From contig JH720306.1 of assembly GCA_000231825.2 (NCBI GenBank), forward strand, positions 477,784 to 541,783: a stretch of 64,000 bases of DNA, written 5' to 3'. The notes below the pieces were generated by a model, which made no database searches, was not told the origin of the DNA, and worked only from the letters and a program-made list of their open reading frames with translations. Positions 62,519 to 64,000 of this stretch are shown one piece after another. This DNA is from Tetrahymena elliotti 4EA (lineage: Eukaryota > Ciliophora > Oligohymenophorea > Hymenostomatida > Tetrahymenidae). Made by a program: the position numbers and the translations under genes. Position 1 is the first letter of the stretch; the number at the start of each line of letters is the position of its first letter.

Positions 62519-64000
62519 TTTTCAAAAACCTTTTCCTTAGTATTTGGTATTAGCTAACAATAATTAGAATTTTTTTTTTGTCTCAAATTTTTTTCCACTT
62601 CAATGAATCTGATAACTATTCTTATCAAAAAACTAATTTTCTATTTGATTGATTGATTTATTTAAATAGTCTATTTATCTTTCAAAAATAATACTCTTGA
62701 AACATTTATAGAATATTAAAGAATAGTTTACACGTTTATAATACATTAATTAAAATAGTTATAAATCTCAAATTTTTATAATTCAGTGATAAAGAGATAA
62801 AATAAAAAATCTGAATTTAAATTCCTTCTGTTTTTTGTTTGAAGAATATTAGTTCTGTAATTAATACAATTTAAGGACATAATTAGAAAAGTATCAAGAA
62901 TATTAAAATAAGTATAATCATTTAAATGTGTTATTACTATGATTTAGAGTATTTAAAACAAAAACTTCAAAGATTAATCACTCATTTAATTAGATGATTA
63001 AACTTTCTATAAGTTGGAAAACTTTAAAAATTTATGAATAAAAACACCTAAATTTTATGTAATATATTTTTTTTTGGATCTCCCATTTTAAAAGAGGGTA
63101 ATTTTATAATTAATTATTTTAATCTAAAGTTGATTGAATTATTCAACCTTATTAGTTCTTAACTTAAAAATTTTTATTTTTTTGGTCCTCTTTTTGATTT
63201 AAAAAAAAGACTCTCGATTATATTTTTATCATTCATTAAAAAGATTAAATTTTTTGAATTCAAGAAATTTATTGTAAAATAAAATGACAATCTGTAGATA
63301 AAGTAAAATCTTAAATGTTTCAACCTATTATTCTGAAAATATTTGATTTCAATCATAAATTTCAAATATGGTTTTAGATTTATTAGAAATATGCCTCTTA
63401 ACCCCATAATATCAACAAAAATAAAATAATTAAGATAACAAATATGAAAGGAAAACAGAATAAAAGAGATTTTTTCCTATTTTTTTATTTAAATTTAGTA
63501 AAGATGAATGATAAATTTTAATCAAGTTCGAATTTAAAAAATGATTAAAATATCATTAAACTAAGTAGACTAAATTTATAATCTTATATTTAGAATCAAT
63601 GCAGTTATGATAGAAATACAAATGAGTTTATTTTAACAAAAAATTTAAGTAAAAGTATAATTTTTTTATTTGATTTACCTATATCTTGTCCATTTTTTTA
63701 TAAAATTTGAAGATTAATTAATATTTTTTAAAATATGAGTTAATTTTAATAATAAAAGTAAACAATAATAAAAAACTAACTTTTTTCTAAACACTAAGAT
63801 AGAATAAAAAATTTCTTGTTAATTTATCTGATAAAGTAAAATACTTTCATTTTTTGAGACAAGTCTCATTTTACACAACACATATTTCATTAGAATTACA
63901 AAGAGGAAAAATGTAATTTCTAATTGTTAAAATAGACAGTAAGAATAGGCTTATGAAATAGATAAAAGGTAGAAGGGTTGATTTAAACGAAATAAAAATG
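62519..64000. other. Upstream region of the ATG2-like gene, no gene seen
   Basis: AT-rich sequence to the end of the window. Short frames near 63174-63407 have random-looking composition. A gene may begin beyond the edge, but nothing inside supports one. Confidence 0.45.

Noticed and set aside
63174..63407. 77-codon minus-strand ORF
   Set aside because: Low-complexity composition, no motif, no neighbouring exon that would extend it.
1..64000. Telomeric CCCCAA repeats, the ciliate chromosome breakage sequence, CRISPR arrays, rRNA
   Set aside because: Looked for by eye on both strands and not found.

Overview
This window looks like macronuclear DNA of an oligohymenophorean ciliate, most likely Tetrahymena or a close relative. 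It is extremely AT-rich. Every recognisable gene reads only if TAA and TAG are translated as glutamine and TGA is the sole stop; for example, TAG supplies a conserved Gln in the AAA+ subunit RPT5. Most introns are short (about 50-70 nt) and AT-rich GT-AG introns. Most of the plain ATG-to-stop ORFs visible under the standard code are shadows of these genes. I saw no telomere repeat, no chromosome breakage sequence, no rRNA and no convincing tRNA, so this is an internal chromosome segment.

Layout. 1-3.4 kb: no gene seen. 3.4-9.1 kb, all minus strand: a membrane RING-H2 protein, a protein kinase with a coiled C-terminus, and a lipid-anchored pseudokinase fused to MORN repeats. 10.7-12.9 kb minus: the tRNA methylthiotransferase CDKAL1. 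14.5-15.2 kb minus: a PHOSPHO-type HAD phosphatase. 15.2-19.1 kb: a gene desert. 19.1-23.5 kb plus: a multi-pass membrane protein with a long unrecognised tail and one apparent frameshift. 24.65-24.79 kb: a perfect 66-bp foldback. 25.5-34.0 kb plus: a giant protein of about 2,770 residues carrying a GTPase at the N-terminus and a SecA-type ATPase motor near the C-terminus, followed by a decayed partial tandem copy (34.2-36.0 kb). 36.4-37.0 kb plus: methionine sulfoxide reductase B. 40.35-42.1 kb plus: proteasome ATPase RPT5. 42.9-44.0 kb minus: U6 snRNA exonuclease USB1. 44.6-47.4 kb minus: an EF-hand protein kinase. 49.85-51.9 kb minus: a probable mitochondrial UQCC1/CBP3-type chaperone. 53.2-54.1 kb minus: a small ankyrin protein. 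55.0-62.5 kb minus: an ATG2-like lipid-transfer protein.

The genes are a typical eukaryotic housekeeping mix (tRNA modification, proteasome, spliceosomal RNA maturation, redox repair, mitochondrial assembly, autophagy, signalling) with no shared pathway. The notable system is the GTPase-SecA fusion: its translocase motifs (TGEGKS, DEVD, GRGTD, GRSARNG) are intact, its N-terminus carries a myristoylation/palmitoylation-type sequence, and a degenerate tandem paralogue lies beside it, indicating a duplicating family.
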